From: Alisma plantago-aquatica
Lineage: Eukaryota; Streptophyta; Magnoliopsida; Alismatales; Alismataceae
Direction of reading: 5' to 3'
DNA length: 64,000 bases
Assembly: GCA_963693085.1 (NCBI GenBank)
Contig: OY856413.1
Location: 466,235,379-466,299,378 of the forward strand
Shown: positions 12,471 to 24,467 of the stretch, piece after piece
Layout: each line of letters opens with the position of its first letter
Position numbering within the stretch: position 1 is the stretch's first letter
Made by a program: the position numbers and the translations under genes
The notes under the pieces: generated by a model
Told to the model about the DNA's origin: nothing
The model's input: the letters and a program-made list of their open reading frames with translations, nothing else
Database searches by the model: none

Positions 12471-13240
12471 TTAGGCTAAGCACACACCTCTTTGCCCGAT
12501 ATGGTGTGAAGCACACACACACCTCTTTGCCCGATATGGTGTGAAGCACACACACACCTCTTTGCCCGATATGGTGTGAATCACACATACACCTCTAAAG
12601 TGATATGGTGAGCAAGCACACACCTCTTTTCCCGATATGGTGTGAAGAAAGCACATACCTCTTCGCCCAATATGGTGTGAACCACACACGCACACCTCTT
12701 TGCCCGATATGGTGTGAAGCACACACACCTCTTTGCCCGATATGGTGTGAAGCACACACACACATCTTTGCCCGATATGGTGTGAAGCACACATACACCT
12801 CTAAAGTGATATGGTGAGCAATCACACACCTCTTTTCCCGATATGGTGTGATGAAAGCACACACCTCTTTGCCCGATATGGTGTGAAGCGCACACACACC
12901 TCCTTGCCCGATATGGTGTGAAGCACACACACACCTCTTTGCCCGATATGGTTTGAAGCACACATACACCTCTAAAGTGATATGGTGAGCAACAACACAC
13001 CTCTTTGCCCGATATGGTGTGAATAACACACACACCTCTTTGCCCTATATGGTGTGAAGCACACACACACCTCAAAAGTGATATGGTAAGCACACATACA
13101 CCTCAAACCTGATATGGTAACCACACATACACCTCAAGGTCGATATGGTAAGAATACATACACCTCCAGGTGATATGGGTAGCAAGTATACACCTTTAAA
13201 CTGATATTGGGTTAAGCATACACCTTTTGGACGATATGGT
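12471..13240. repeat. 35-bp minisatellite in the left long LTR
   Basis: The core CTCTTTGCCCGATATGGTGTG recurs every ~35 bp, separated by CA-rich linkers of variable length, with a variant unit (CTCTAAAGTGATATGGTGAG) interspersed about every four to six units. Because 35 is not a multiple of 3 and the unit has no stop on the minus strand in any frame, it gives several overlapping spurious open frames of up to 170 codons. Confidence 0.9.
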
Positions 13241-14310
13241 GTTGAGCACCTATCTCTAAAATGAGATGGAGGGTAACCCAATACACTAGATGACAAGAGT
13301 GGCAAGGTGGTTAGTACCCTTGTACATGTGATGGCCAATACACTAAAAGTATGGTGTAACCAATATCTTCAAGTGAGATGAGGATGTTACACCCATGAAG
13401 GGTGAAGTTGATGCACCATATGAATGGTAAGGTTGATACCTTAATGGGTAAGGGTCTGAGGGATATGATGATGCCTAGATCAATATACACCTAATCTAAT
13501 ACATGTTTTCAACTTGACATACATGATTCAATCTGATGCACCTTGTAAAGGTGAGGGTAAAACACTCTTAGGAGTGATGAGTGTAAAACCAAGTATTGAT
13601 GTGGTTTGGTTAATACCTTGATAGGTAGAACACCTAAAGTGGTTGATAATGGTATATCAACAATGCCTTAACTCGAGATGAGTCTATATCACTTCATGAT
13701 ACTTGGGTAATTCAAATGTGTGACTTTTGGCCAATACACTACATGATAAATGTGATGTGTTAGTGCATAAAGTATTAGGATGGGATATACCCTAATACAA
13801 GATAGGGTGATGAACTTAATTAAGTTAAAATCAATAAGGGAAGTGATACATCAAGGCATGATAAATACCACATCCAGCATCTCAAGGTTGGTGCACCTTA
13901 AATCCAATATACTTAGATGAGTAACACATGAAGTGTGTCATGTCAATTGTTACATTGAGATGTAATGCACTTTGATAATTGTAGGCTAACATACCTTGAG
14001 AAAGGGTTAAGCTAAGTTAATAAAGTATGATGTAATCAATATCCTTGAGAGGATGAGAGAGAAACTCATACTTAGTGTTGATTATCATTTAATGATAAAA
14101 GATGAGTATAAATAAGTATGATTGAATACTTATGATATCAATGTATGCTCCTAGATGTGTGGAGAAATGAATTAGGGTTTGAATTAATAATATGAACTTG
14201 AAACCCTATTCGGCTATAAAGGGAAACCCTAATAATGGGAAAGTTGTATTTCTCTTATTACATAAGACTTGTGAGGCATGTTAAATACTTGTATAACAAG
14301 TATAATGATT

Positions 14311-14515
14311 AATGGCCTTGTGATCTATATGAATAAGTCGTTGCCTAGTGAGAGGTGACAAGATGTGTAATGGCCTTATGAGCCATATGAATAAGTTGTT
14401 GCCTAGTGAGAGGTGATAAGATATGTAATGGCTTTATGAGCCGTATGAATAAGTTGTTACCTAGTTAGAGGTGACAAGATGTGTAATGGCCTTGTGAGCC
14501 ATATGGAATACTTGT
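14311..14515. repeat. 58-bp tandem repeat in the left long LTR
   Basis: Unit starts at 14311, 14369, 14427 and (partial) 14485. Each has AATGGCCTT(A/G)TG...CCTAGT(G/T)AGAGGTGA(C/T)AAGAT. The right LTR has a shorter version near 35362-35530. Confidence 0.9.
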
Positions 14516-16191
14516 AACAAGTAAAATGAATACCTGGGTCTAAGGACCTAGAGGTAATGTTTATATGTTATATAGATAACAATGTTGTGTGACGATCCAA
14601 GGGTTTGAATACCCAGAACCAGTAATCATGATAATGATGTGAAGGGATGAGAATTCCCAGTAATGTGATGAGGGACTGAGATCCCAAGTATCATGTTTTT
14701 AAAGATCTAAAAAGTACGTGATAGATGTATTATACTTTTCTTTGTAGCATTTGTTGATAATAATAATGATAACTTGTTTGATGCTAAAAGAATGATGTAA
14801 TACATGTAATACATCATTAGGAACTATAAAACATTGCCCTGACCATAGATCCATCAGTGTTGGGATTTGCTGAATGGTGAAATAGGTTCCCCGTGGCATA
14901 ACCCAGAGTGCATACTTTTGAGTATGTGGGGGCGTAAGTACGGACGACCATGTGGGAGCCGACCCCCTTACAAGCCTGAAATGAATGGGGATTTGGCTAT
15001 ATTTCATATCTTGGCTCGAGTGTGACTTTAGTCGTAGACTCTATGTTGAGGAGGGTGAACTAGCCCGTGGCTCAAAGTATGGTGCTTGTGCCGCCATGAC
15101 TCAGTAATTTCATAACTGGGGACGATTGTTAGTAGATGTTTCCCCTAAGAGAGTGTAGTTGACGTTGTAGCTCTAACCGAGGATGCCTATGTACCCTGGC
15201 ACAGCTATTTGCAACTAACACAAGATGTCCTGCTAAGCTTAAGTGGTCTCGTATTGACCGAGACAAGTTAGGTCATGGCAACCGTCTCTCCCATTGACCT
15301 TGTATGGTACCGACTTGTGAGAAGTTTTTGGTCGGTTGGAAATGAACGGGGTATTCTTCATCTCCTCAGGGCATAAGAGTGATTATTAAAATATGTTCAT
15401 CCATGTATCATATATCTTAAGTATCAAATACGAGAAATATTGTTTGATGTGCAATTTAGTTATACATATTAGTTGATAGATGATATTTATTTATCTTTAC
15501 ATTCCTTGCAAAGTATATAGATGATTTATAACTCTACCATGGGTAGATGCAATGTTCTCCTTAAGAAAGGAGATTACTTCATTCTGTTCATACAGTGAAT
15601 TATCTTGCCTGTAAATATAAAAAGAACCTCTGCTCAGTTTATAAATGATTAATCTATGATAATAATATGGTCGGCAAAGAGTTATATCACTCGCTATGAC
15701 AATTGTCTCACCCCGTGGGATCCACATTTTTTTAGGTGGTGGTGCACGAGGCGGTGGAGACCTTTCTACATAGGAGGAATAACAACTGGGGTAGCAGTAA
15801 TAGCTCAGGTTGAGTGTGTTATCTATCGTGTCTTATAGATAGAATTCCTATGTGTCATCTCTGTACTCTCATGTCCTTGGAGTTGGTTCGTACTGGTTTC
15901 ATGAATGATATGAGATTTTATCTTGAATGCCTCGAGGTTTTATGTTGCTCCACTATGTGTTTTGATAGAGCAACTATTATATGTTGTCCTCATGATGAGA
16001 TGAAGCAATGTTGTACAATGTGAACTATGATATGTATGAGTTTTGGATATTTCAGTAAACATTTTATGGACAATGATATCCTTGCAAAATGGTTTTAAAT
16101 TTTAGTGATTTTTGTTAATCCATTATTTATGTTTATTCCTCTTAATTAGTAACGATTTGTTTGTCGGTTTGGTGTCGGCTATTTCAAGTTT

Positions 16192-16203
16192 TGGTATCAG
16201 ATC
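16192..16203 (+). promoter_or_regulatory. primer-binding site, copy 1
   Basis: TGGTATCAGATC, five bases after the LTR end, matches the 3' end complement of initiator tRNA-Met (TGGTATCAGAGC) except for one base. Confidence 0.8.
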
Positions 16204-16279
16204 TTAAGGTTCGCTGAGTCTATAGAGACATAGGACTAAGGTGTTGAGTCTATTCTAGTATCCTCCAATATACTCTATA

Positions 16280-17001
16280 GTGACTTCTTCTTATGTAGAA
16301 GAAAGGGTGAAGTTAAAAATGATTGGAGAACATGAGGAACACGTTGCTAAGAACAATGTTGTTGCCCTAAGAGAGGGTGCAAGGGATCAGGCAAGAGAAG
16401 AAAGAGTGCTTGAGAATTCCCATCTTGACCCAATCAGGATAGAGAATCCTAATTTTATGCTCTTATTAGACTTGTTAGGACAACAGTGATACATATAGTA
16501 GACTGGATACTAGCATTACAACCTAGGTTACCAATTCTTAATGCAGAAACATTGGGCTCTATAAGGTGTCCTGAATGACATAGTCATGTTAGAATAGTGG
16601 AAAATGTGGGAAAGATTAACATATGGAAAGAAAACAGACTCTGCCATAAGTATAGACAGATAATACATCTATGATGGTAATGCCCAAGAAGGGGCAATAA
16701 GATGATAATTAAGGTAAGGTCTCTATAATTCTAGAGACATTTGCCTTGTTGTTCTAAAAAGTCAAAGTTTTTGGTGCCATAAGTGCAATAAATGCCTAGT
16801 ACACTAGGGCAGTAGTTGCTAAGTAATGGTAAAAGTCCTAACTTTCCACCTATAAGAATCCATGGCTTAGTTTTTACATTAGTAATAAGACCGATAAGAC
16901 CATGGTATGAGGGAAAGACATGTTATAGGTATGGACAAGTTGAGCATACTAAACCCTTTTGTTCAAAAAGAAGGGAAGACATGACTCAACAACCGAGGTA
17001 G
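16280..17001 (+). pseudogene. gag-like remnant with defective zinc knuckle, copy 1
   Basis: An opening stretch rich in charged residues (EERVKLKMIGEHEEHVAKN) at 16280-16489 is followed, after several stops, by a 61-codon frame at 16816-17001. That frame has a nucleocapsid-like CCHC box at 16921-16962 in which the second Cys is Tyr (C-Y-R-Y-G-Q-V-E-H...C). All three copies share this change, so it precedes the tandem duplication. The product would have been the nucleocapsid part of a chromovirus-type Gag; it cannot be made now. Confidence 0.6.
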
Positions 17002-19132
17002 ACTCGACAGGGCTTATGAATGTTACAACCCAATAGTGTAAAAAAAAGGCAAGAGCAACAACATGAAATAACTAGACTCTATGTGTTAAGTCAACCTAAA
17101 TCGGTACATGACCGCGAGGGGTAACAATCGGATAGAGCTTTTTCATTTTGATATGCCTTATCTTGATGTTATCGGATTATCATAAGAAGGATTGTTGTTA
17201 TGGATTTCCCTATTGATTGTCCTATGGGGACATAGGGAAGAAATGATGAGAACCAGAATTTATGTTCTGTTCAATATTCTTTTAAATGTTCTATAATTTC
17301 TCTTATCTGTGTGAAAAAAGGATGAGATATAGAAGTGACGCCCGGAGAAAATCCAAGAATGCTAAATCATGTGTTTGTGATGGTATGAAAAGTAAGGAAT
17401 ATGATAGTACACAAAGTGCATACTACCTAATCTTAGTGTTTGTATACCCTGGCCAGGTATTCAATTATTGAAGATAAGGTGAGTATGGAACTCTTAGATT
17501 TTTATCTTTCTGATTACTCTGATCAAGTAGTCATTTTGAGACAATCTAGTGAGCATAACGAAATTGAAAATATGGTATGGATATTTTTATCACATACTAA
17601 GTGCATTAAATGGAATCTGAGATGATCTTAGATCAATCTGTGTGCATGAGGAAGTAAAATATTATAATCCTCATGATAAGAGAATGAGAACAAGGGAGAT
17701 GATCCCTGTTTGATAAAGTTTGTGTGAATAGTAAAGATCTTTTCCATAATGTGGAAATGGGAAATGTGATAAAATCAAAAAATGTTCATGAACATGTTAG
17801 ACAATAACAAAGAAAGGAGTGATGACATGTAATTAACCTCATAATTCCTATTTTGATGGCAAGGAAACTAGGATGAAACAAGAGTAAAAGGCTCATGAAC
17901 AGTTGAAAGTTTATGCAATAATTAGAGGAGATGATAATCTCTTCTCTTTGATAAACAACCATGGGTGATGGTGGGGTGATAAGAGGAATATGTTTCTTTG
18001 TGTTCTCTTCTTTTAAGGACATGGTAATCAAGTGAGTACTATGACACTTGATGTGCATGGATTAGAAATAATCCATTGGTGGATACTTAGAAAAGTATCA
18101 GTTCATCTTGGACTTTGGTTCCAAGATAAAGATATGTGTAAGAAGTAATGTTCCAAGATGAAAGAAATATCCTTTTATATGTGTGGCATTGGTAATGACA
18201 ACAGAGAGATGGAAATGATGAGGATGTGATGTGTTTTTAACACATGTGATAGATACTAAAGTGATGAATTCTGGTATCTAAGAAATATCATGTGGTATGG
18301 GAAAGTAAAAACATAACTCTTAATCAGATGATTTATGTTGGTTACCTGGGATGGCCAACTTTGAAATCAGTCTAGTTACATAAAATAGTATGGACATCAT
18401 ATGTTAGGGGTTTATGCTCTACATAAACATAACTTCTTTAAGAATGTACTAATTTAAGGAACAATTATAAAATCATTGTGGGAAAAACTTATCAAGATAA
18501 AAATAATTCTTTAGAATACCCTTATATAGATCTATTAAGGCAACTTATACATAACATCTAAAGATACCTCTAAGATAAGTTCTTAATTGATAAGTAACCT
18601 CACCTTATGATAACAGAATGTACAACTAATGGGATAGTTAGTACAAGTAGTAAGAAAGTTTAGTGTTGTGTCAACAGGTTAGATGGCACAGTAGATGTAT
18701 GATAAGACTTGTAGTCCCAAGTGGGTGATAGAACGTAACTCTGGTCTTTCCTTGGAAGTGAAATAATAAACCGAATGAGGAGTATGGAAGACTCCCCAGA
18801 ATCAAGAATCTTGTCACATAAAGTTGTAAGTTGAGAAAGGTGACAAATCAGTGAGGTTTGACACCTGAGTTAAATAGGGTATGTATAATGTTTCTCTGAC
18901 TAAGAAAAGTGTTACATGACAAAGAGTTGACTCTACAATCAATAATAAAAAAGACAGTGGAGTATGTGTCATGTGTGACATATTCTATGATAACCCTATG
19001 TGGAATAACTTTGTGTTAATCAAAGTTCTATGGTATCTCCATAACATTAATATGTTATGTGGAGACTTGATGATATGATAATTGAATAATATCTGTCTCC
19101 CTTTACCTGGGATTTCAGGGACGAAATCCTTG

Positions 19133-19148
19133 TTAGGGGTTTATAAAT
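19133..19148 (+). promoter_or_regulatory. polypurine tract, copy 1
   Basis: TTAGGGGTTTATAAAT, preceded by the AGGGACGAAATCC word usual before the 3' LTR of chromovirus-type elements. Equivalent tracts lie at 22865-22880 and 26598-26613 (the last with five G). Confidence 0.7.
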
Positions 19149-19919
19149 TGTAATGACCCTAACTTGGGTTATGAGGTAACCCTGTTTGTTTTGGATACGT
19201 AAGTTTCTTATAAATTTAATATAATCCTCTAAGGCATTTTGTTATCATGTGACACACTTATGTTCCAAGTTTGGTCCTGATTGACTGATGCTTGAGTAAT
19301 GTTCCTTTATTTTGGACCAAAGTGCAATTTACCCAAGTTGAGGGGTTATATTGAAAAATATCACATGTTGAACATGCCTTAAGTGTTTTAGAATCATAAG
19401 ATATAGATTTATGCTAAGTGGTGGCATGTGGAAAGCCTAAATTCCAAGTTTGTACTTGTTTGAATAATGTTAGTACCGTGTGAACCAATTTTGGTACAAA
19501 TTGTAATTTACCGAAAGTGTGGGCTTGATAAACAAATTACCAACTCTAGAGTGTTCCTACTTCCTCTATGTATCCTTTAGAGGAGAGATAAGTAATGAGA
19601 CACCAAGTTTGAATCATTTATGAGTGGTAGTATTCTTGGTGATGAAAAGACCAATAAAGGGGTTGAATGAAAACCCTAATTTAAGCTTATATTAAGTGTA
19701 TCGCGTTGTAGTGATTAAATGGGAGTCCCTATCGGCCAAGGAGCCAAAGTGGAGACCCCCATATATGTATGAGTTTTGGATATTTCAGTAAACATTTTAT
19801 GGACAAGGATATCCTTGCAAAATGGTTTTAAATTTTAGTGATTTTTGTTAATCCATTATTTATGTTTATTCCTCTTAATTAGTAACGATTTGTTTGTCGG
19901 TTTGGTGTCGGCCATTTCA
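19149..19919 (+). repeat. first short chimeric LTR (771 bp)
   Basis: Its first ~614 bp match the right-hand long LTR nearly base for base (e.g. GGATACGTAAGTTTCTTATAAATT, absent from the left LTR). Its last ~157 bp match the left-hand long LTR (ATTCCTCTTAATTAGTAACG and others, changed in the right LTR). The join is CCCCCATATATGTATGAG near 19757-19774. About 4.77 kb of the long LTR, including the TATA box and both tandem repeats, is missing at the join. Confidence 0.9.
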
Positions 19920-19924
19920 AGTTT

Positions 19925-19936
19925 TGGTATCAGATC
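19925..19936 (+). promoter_or_regulatory. primer-binding site, copy 2
   Basis: TGGTATCAGATC, same spacing from the LTR end as in copy 1. Confidence 0.75.
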
Positions 19937-20013
19937 TTAAGGTTCGCTGAGTCTATAGAGACATAGGACTAAGGTGTTGAGTCTATTCTAGTATCCTCCA
20001 ATATACTCTATAG

Positions 20014-20735
20014 TGACTTCTTCTTATGTAGAAGAAAGGGTGAAGTTTAAAAATGATTGGAGAACATGAGGAACACGTTGCTAAGAACAATGTTGTTGCC
20101 CTAAGAGACGGTGCAAGGGATCAGGCAAGAGAAGAAAGAGTGCCTGAGAATTCCCATCTTGACCCAATCAGGATAGAGAATCCTATTTTTATGCTCTTAT
20201 TAGACTTGTTAGGACAACAGTGATGCATATAGTAGACTGGATACTAGCATTACAACCTAGGTTACCAATTCTTAATGCAGAAACATTGGGCTCTATAAGG
20301 TGTCTTGAATGACATAGTCATGTTAGAATAGTGGAAAATGTGGGAAAGATTAACATATGGCAAGAAAATAGACTCTGCCATAAGTATAGACAGATAATAC
20401 ATCTATGATGGTAATGCCCAAGAAGGGGCAATAAGATGATAATTAAGGTAAGGTCTCTATAATTTTAGAGACATTTGCCTTGTTGTTCTAAAAAGCCAAA
20501 GTTTTTGGTGCCATAAGTGCAATAAATGCCTAGTGCACTAGGGCAGTAGTTGCTAAGTAAAGGTAAGAGTCCTAACCTTCCACCTATACGAACCCATGGA
20601 TTAGTTTTTACATTAGTAATAAGACCGATAAGACCATGGTATGAGGGCAAGACATGTTATAGGTATGGACAAGTTGAGCATACTAAACCCTTTTGTTCAA
20701 AAAGAAGGGAAGACATGACTCAACAACTGAGGTAG
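20014..20735 (+). pseudogene. gag-like remnant with defective zinc knuckle, copy 2
   Basis: Same layout as copy 1. The C-Y-R-Y-G-Q box lies at 20655-20696, again with Tyr in place of the second Cys. A one-base insertion (GAAGTTTAAAAATG) breaks the opening frame seen in copy 1 and is shared with copy 3. Confidence 0.6.
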
Positions 20736-22880
20736 ACTCGACAGGGCTTATGAATGTTACAACCCAATAGTGTAAAAAAAGGCAAGAGCAACAACATGAA
20801 ATAACTAGACTCTATGTGTTGAGTCAACCTAAAGCGGTAGATGACCGCGAGGGGTAACAATCGGATAGAGCTTTTTCGTTTTGATATGCCTTATCTTGAT
20901 GTTATCAGATTATCATAAGAAGGATTGTTGTTATGGATTTCCCTATTGATTGTCCTATGGGGACATAGGGAAGAAATGATGAGAACCAGAATTTATGTTC
21001 TGTTCAATATTCTTTTAAATGTTCTATAATTTCTCTTATCTGTGTGAAAAAAGGATGAGATATAGAAGTGATGCCTGGAGAAAATCCAAGAATGTTAAAT
21101 CATGTGTTTGTGATGGTATGAAAAGTAAGGAATATGATAGTACACAAAGTGCATACTACCTAATCTTAGTGTTTGTATACCCTGGCCAGGTATTCAATTA
21201 TTGAAGATAAGGTGAGTATGGAACTCTTAGATTTTTATCTTTCTGATTACTCTGATCAAGTAGTCATTTTGAGACAATCTAGTCAGCATAACGAAATTGA
21301 AAATATGGTATGGATATTTTTATTACATACTAAGTGAATTAAATGGAATCTGAGATGATCTTAGATCAATCTGTGTGCATGAGGAAGTAAAATAATATAA
21401 TCCTCATGATAAGAGAATGAGAACAAGGGAGATGATCCCTGTTTGATAAAGTTTGTGTGAATAGTAAAGATCTTTTCCATAATGTGGAAATGGGAAATGT
21501 GATAAAATCAAAAAATGTTCATGAACATGTTAGACAATAACAAAGAAAGGAGTGATGACATGTAATTAACCTCATAATTCCTATTTTGATGGCAAGGAAA
21601 CTAGGATGAAACAAGAGTAAAAGGCTCATGAACAGTTGAAAGTTTATGTAATAATTAGAGGAGATGGTAATCTCTTCTCTTTGATAAACAACCATGGGTG
21701 ATGATGGGGTGATAAGAGGAATATGTTTCTTTGTGTTCTCTTATTTTAAGGACATGGTAATCAAGTGAGTACTATGACACTTGATGTGCATGAATTAGAA
21801 ATAATCCATTGGTGGATACTTATAAAAGTATCAATTCATCTTGGACTTTGGTTCCAAGATAAAGATATGTGTAAGAAGTAATGTTCCAAGATGAAAGAAA
21901 GATCCTTTTATATGTGTGGCGTTGGTAATGACAACAGAGAGATGGAAATGATGAGGATGTGATGTGTTTTTAACACATGTGATAGATACTAAAGTAATGA
22001 ATTCTGGTATCTAAGAAATATCATGTGGTATGGGAAAGTAAAAACATAACTCTTAATCAGATGATTTATGTTGGTTACCTGGGATGGCCAACTTTGAAAT
22101 CAGTCTAGTTGCATAAAATAGTATGGACATCGTATGTTAGGGGTTTATGCTCTACATAAACATAACCTCTTTAAGAATGTACTAATTTAAGGAACAATTA
22201 TAAAATCATTGTGGGAAAAACTTATCAAGATAAAAATAATTCCTTAGAATACCCTTATATAGATCTATTAAGGAAACTTATACATAACATCTAAAGATAC
22301 CTCTAAGATAATTATTAATTGATAAGTAACCTCACCTTATGATAACAGAATGTACAACTAATGGGATAGTTAGTACAAGTAGTAAGAAGGTTTAGTGTTG
22401 TGTCAACAGGTTAGATGTCACAGTAGATGTATGATAAGACTTGTAGTCCCAAGTGGGTGACAGAATGTAACTCTGGTCTTTCCTTGGAAGTGAAATAATA
22501 AACCAAATGAGGAGTATGGAAGACTCCCCAGAATCAAGAATCTTGTCACATAAAGTTGTAAGTTGAGAAAGGTGACAAATCAGTGAGGTTTAACACCTGA
22601 GTTAAATAGGGCATGTATAATGTTTCTCTGACTAAGAAAAGTGTTACATGACAAAGAGTTGACTCTACAATCAATAATAAAAAAGACAGTGGAGTATGTG
22701 TCCTGTGTGACATATTCTATGATAACCCTATGTGGAATAACTTTGTGTTAATCAAAGTTCTATGTTATCTCCATAACATTAAGATGTTATGTGGAGACTT
22801 GATGATATGATGAATGAATAATATATGTCTCCCTTTACCTGGGATTTCAGGGACGAAATCCTTGTTAGGGGTTTATAAAT

Positions 22881-23651
22881 TGTAATGACCCTGACTTGGG
22901 TTATGAGGTAACCCTGTTTGTTTTGGATACGTAAGTTTCTTATAAATTTAATATATTCCTCTAAGGCATTTTGTTATCATGTGACACACTTATGTTCCAA
23001 GTTTGGTCCTGATTGACTGATGCTTGAGTAATGTTCCTTTATTTTGAACCAAAGTGCAATTTACCCAAGTTGAGGGGTTATATTGAAAAATGTCACATGT
23101 TGAACATGCCTTAAGTGTTTTAGAATCATAAGAGATATATTTATGCTAAGTGGTGGCATGTGGAAAGTCTAAATTCCAAGTTTGAACTTGTTTGAATAAT
23201 GTTAGTACCGTGTGCACCAATTTTGGTACAAATTGTAATTTACCCAAAGTGTGGGCTTGATATACAAATTACCAACTCTAGAGTGTTCCTACTTACTCTA
23301 TGTATCCTTTAGAGGAGATATAAGTAATGAGACACCAAGTTTGAATCATTTATGAGTGGTAGTATTCTTGGTGATGAAAAGACCAATAAAGGGGTTGAAT
23401 GAAAACCCTAATTTAAGCTTGTATTAAGTGTATAGGGTTGTAGTGATTAAATGGGAGTCCCTATCAGCCAAGGATCCAAAGTGGAGACCCCCATATATGT
23501 ATCAGTTTTGGATATTTTAGTAAACATTTTATGGACAAGGATATCCTTGCAAAATGGTTTTCAATTTTAGTGATTTTTGTTAATCCATTATTTATGTTTA
23601 TTCCTCTTAATTAGTAACGATTTGTTTGTCGGTTTGGTGTCGGCCATTTCA
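22881..23651 (+). repeat. second short chimeric LTR (771 bp)
   Basis: Same length and identical internal join (CCCCCATATATGTAT near 23490) as the first short LTR, so the two derive from one recombination event followed by copying. It differs from the first by a few single bases, for instance GTATCAGTTTTGG for GTATGAGTTTTGG after the join. Confidence 0.9.
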
Positions 23652-23656
23652 AGTTT

Positions 23657-23668
23657 TGGTATCAGATC
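23657..23668 (+). promoter_or_regulatory. primer-binding site, copy 3
   Basis: TGGTATCAGATC, as in the other copies. Confidence 0.75.
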
Positions 23669-23745
23669 TTAAGGTTCACTGAGTCTATAGAGACATAGGA
23701 CTAAGGTGTTGAGTCTATTCTAGTATCCTCCAATATACTCTATAG

Positions 23746-24467
23746 TGACTTCTTCTTATGTAGAAGAAAGGGTGAAGTTTAAAAATGATTGGAGAACATG
23801 AGGAACACGTTGCTAAGAACAATGTTGTTGCCCTAAGAGAGGGTGCAAGGGATCAGGCAAGAGAAGAAAGAGTGCCTGAGAATTCCCATCTTGACCCAAT
23901 CAGGATAGAGAATCCTATTTTTATGCTCTTATTAGACTTGTTAGGACAACAGTGATGCATATAGTAGATTGGATACTAGCATTACAACCTAGGTTACCAA
24001 TTCTTAATGCAGAAACATTGGGCTCTATAAGGTGTCTTGAATGACATAGTCATGTTAGAATAGTGGAAAATGTGGGAAAGATTAACATATGGCAAGAAAA
24101 TAGACTCTGCCATAAGTATAGACAGATAATACATCTATGATGGTAATGCCCAAGAAGGGGCAATAAGATGATAATTAAGGTAAGGTCTCTATAATTTTAG
24201 AGACATTTGCCTTGTTGTTCTAAAAAGCCAAATTTTTTGGTGCCATAAGTGCAATAAATGCCTAGTGCACTAGGGAAGTAGTTGCTAAGTAAAGGTAAGA
24301 GTCCTAACCTTCCACCTGTAAGAACCCATGGCTTAGTTTTTACATTAGTAATAAGACCGATAAGACCATGGTATGAGGGCAAGACATGTTATAGGTATGG
24401 ACAAGTTGAGCATACTAAACCATTTTGTTCAAAAAGAAGGGAAGACATGACTCAACAACCGAGGTAG
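23746..24467 (+). pseudogene. gag-like remnant with defective zinc knuckle, copy 3
   Basis: Same layout as copies 1 and 2. Zinc-knuckle-like box at 24387-24428 with the shared Cys-to-Tyr change; the base before the terminal Phe codon also differs (CCATTTTGT for CCCTTTTGT). Confidence 0.6.

Larger units (their letters stand above)
10649..16186 (+). repeat. left long LTR (5' LTR) of the LARD-like array
   Basis: A 5538-bp LTR. It begins TATAATGACC where the other copies begin TGTAATGACC, so its terminal TG has decayed, and ends GGCTATTTCA just before the primer site. It contains a TATA box near 11580, a 35-bp minisatellite, a 58-bp tandem repeat, and unremarkable AT-rich sequence between. The first ~120 bases differ at many positions from the right-hand LTR, indicating an old insertion. 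Confidence 0.9.
16187..19148 (+). mobile_element. internal domain, copy 1
   Basis: 2962 bp between the left long LTR and the first short LTR. A decayed gag-like region fills the first ~0.8 kb; a GATATGCCTTATCTTGATG stretch near 17150 may recall a protease, but nothing reads as reverse transcriptase, RNase H or integrase. The rest is full of stops. Copies 2 and 3 share many small differences against copy 1 (for example GAAGTTTAAAAATG and GTGCCTGAG), so they are sisters. Confidence 0.85.
19920..22880 (+). mobile_element. internal domain, copy 2
   Basis: 2961 bp. Closely similar to copies 1 and 3 (only scattered single-base differences), spaced 3734 bp from copy 1. It carries no polymerase genes and its gag-like frame is as decayed as in copy 1. 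Confidence 0.85.

Noticed and set aside
12471..13093. Minus-strand open frames of 107-170 codons, Cys-rich repeats
   Set aside because: They arise from a 35-bp minisatellite with no stop in three frames; the frames overlap each other and lie in an LTR.
12471..13240. CRISPR-like pattern of repeats with spacers
   Set aside because: Spacers are CA runs of nearly constant content, not unique sequences, in a plant LTR.
19149..19919. Inner short LTRs as the original LTR and the long ones as having gained an insert
   Set aside because: The two parts of the short LTRs match different outer LTRs, and the extra segment has no terminal repeats or clean target duplication; recombination between LTRs explains both.
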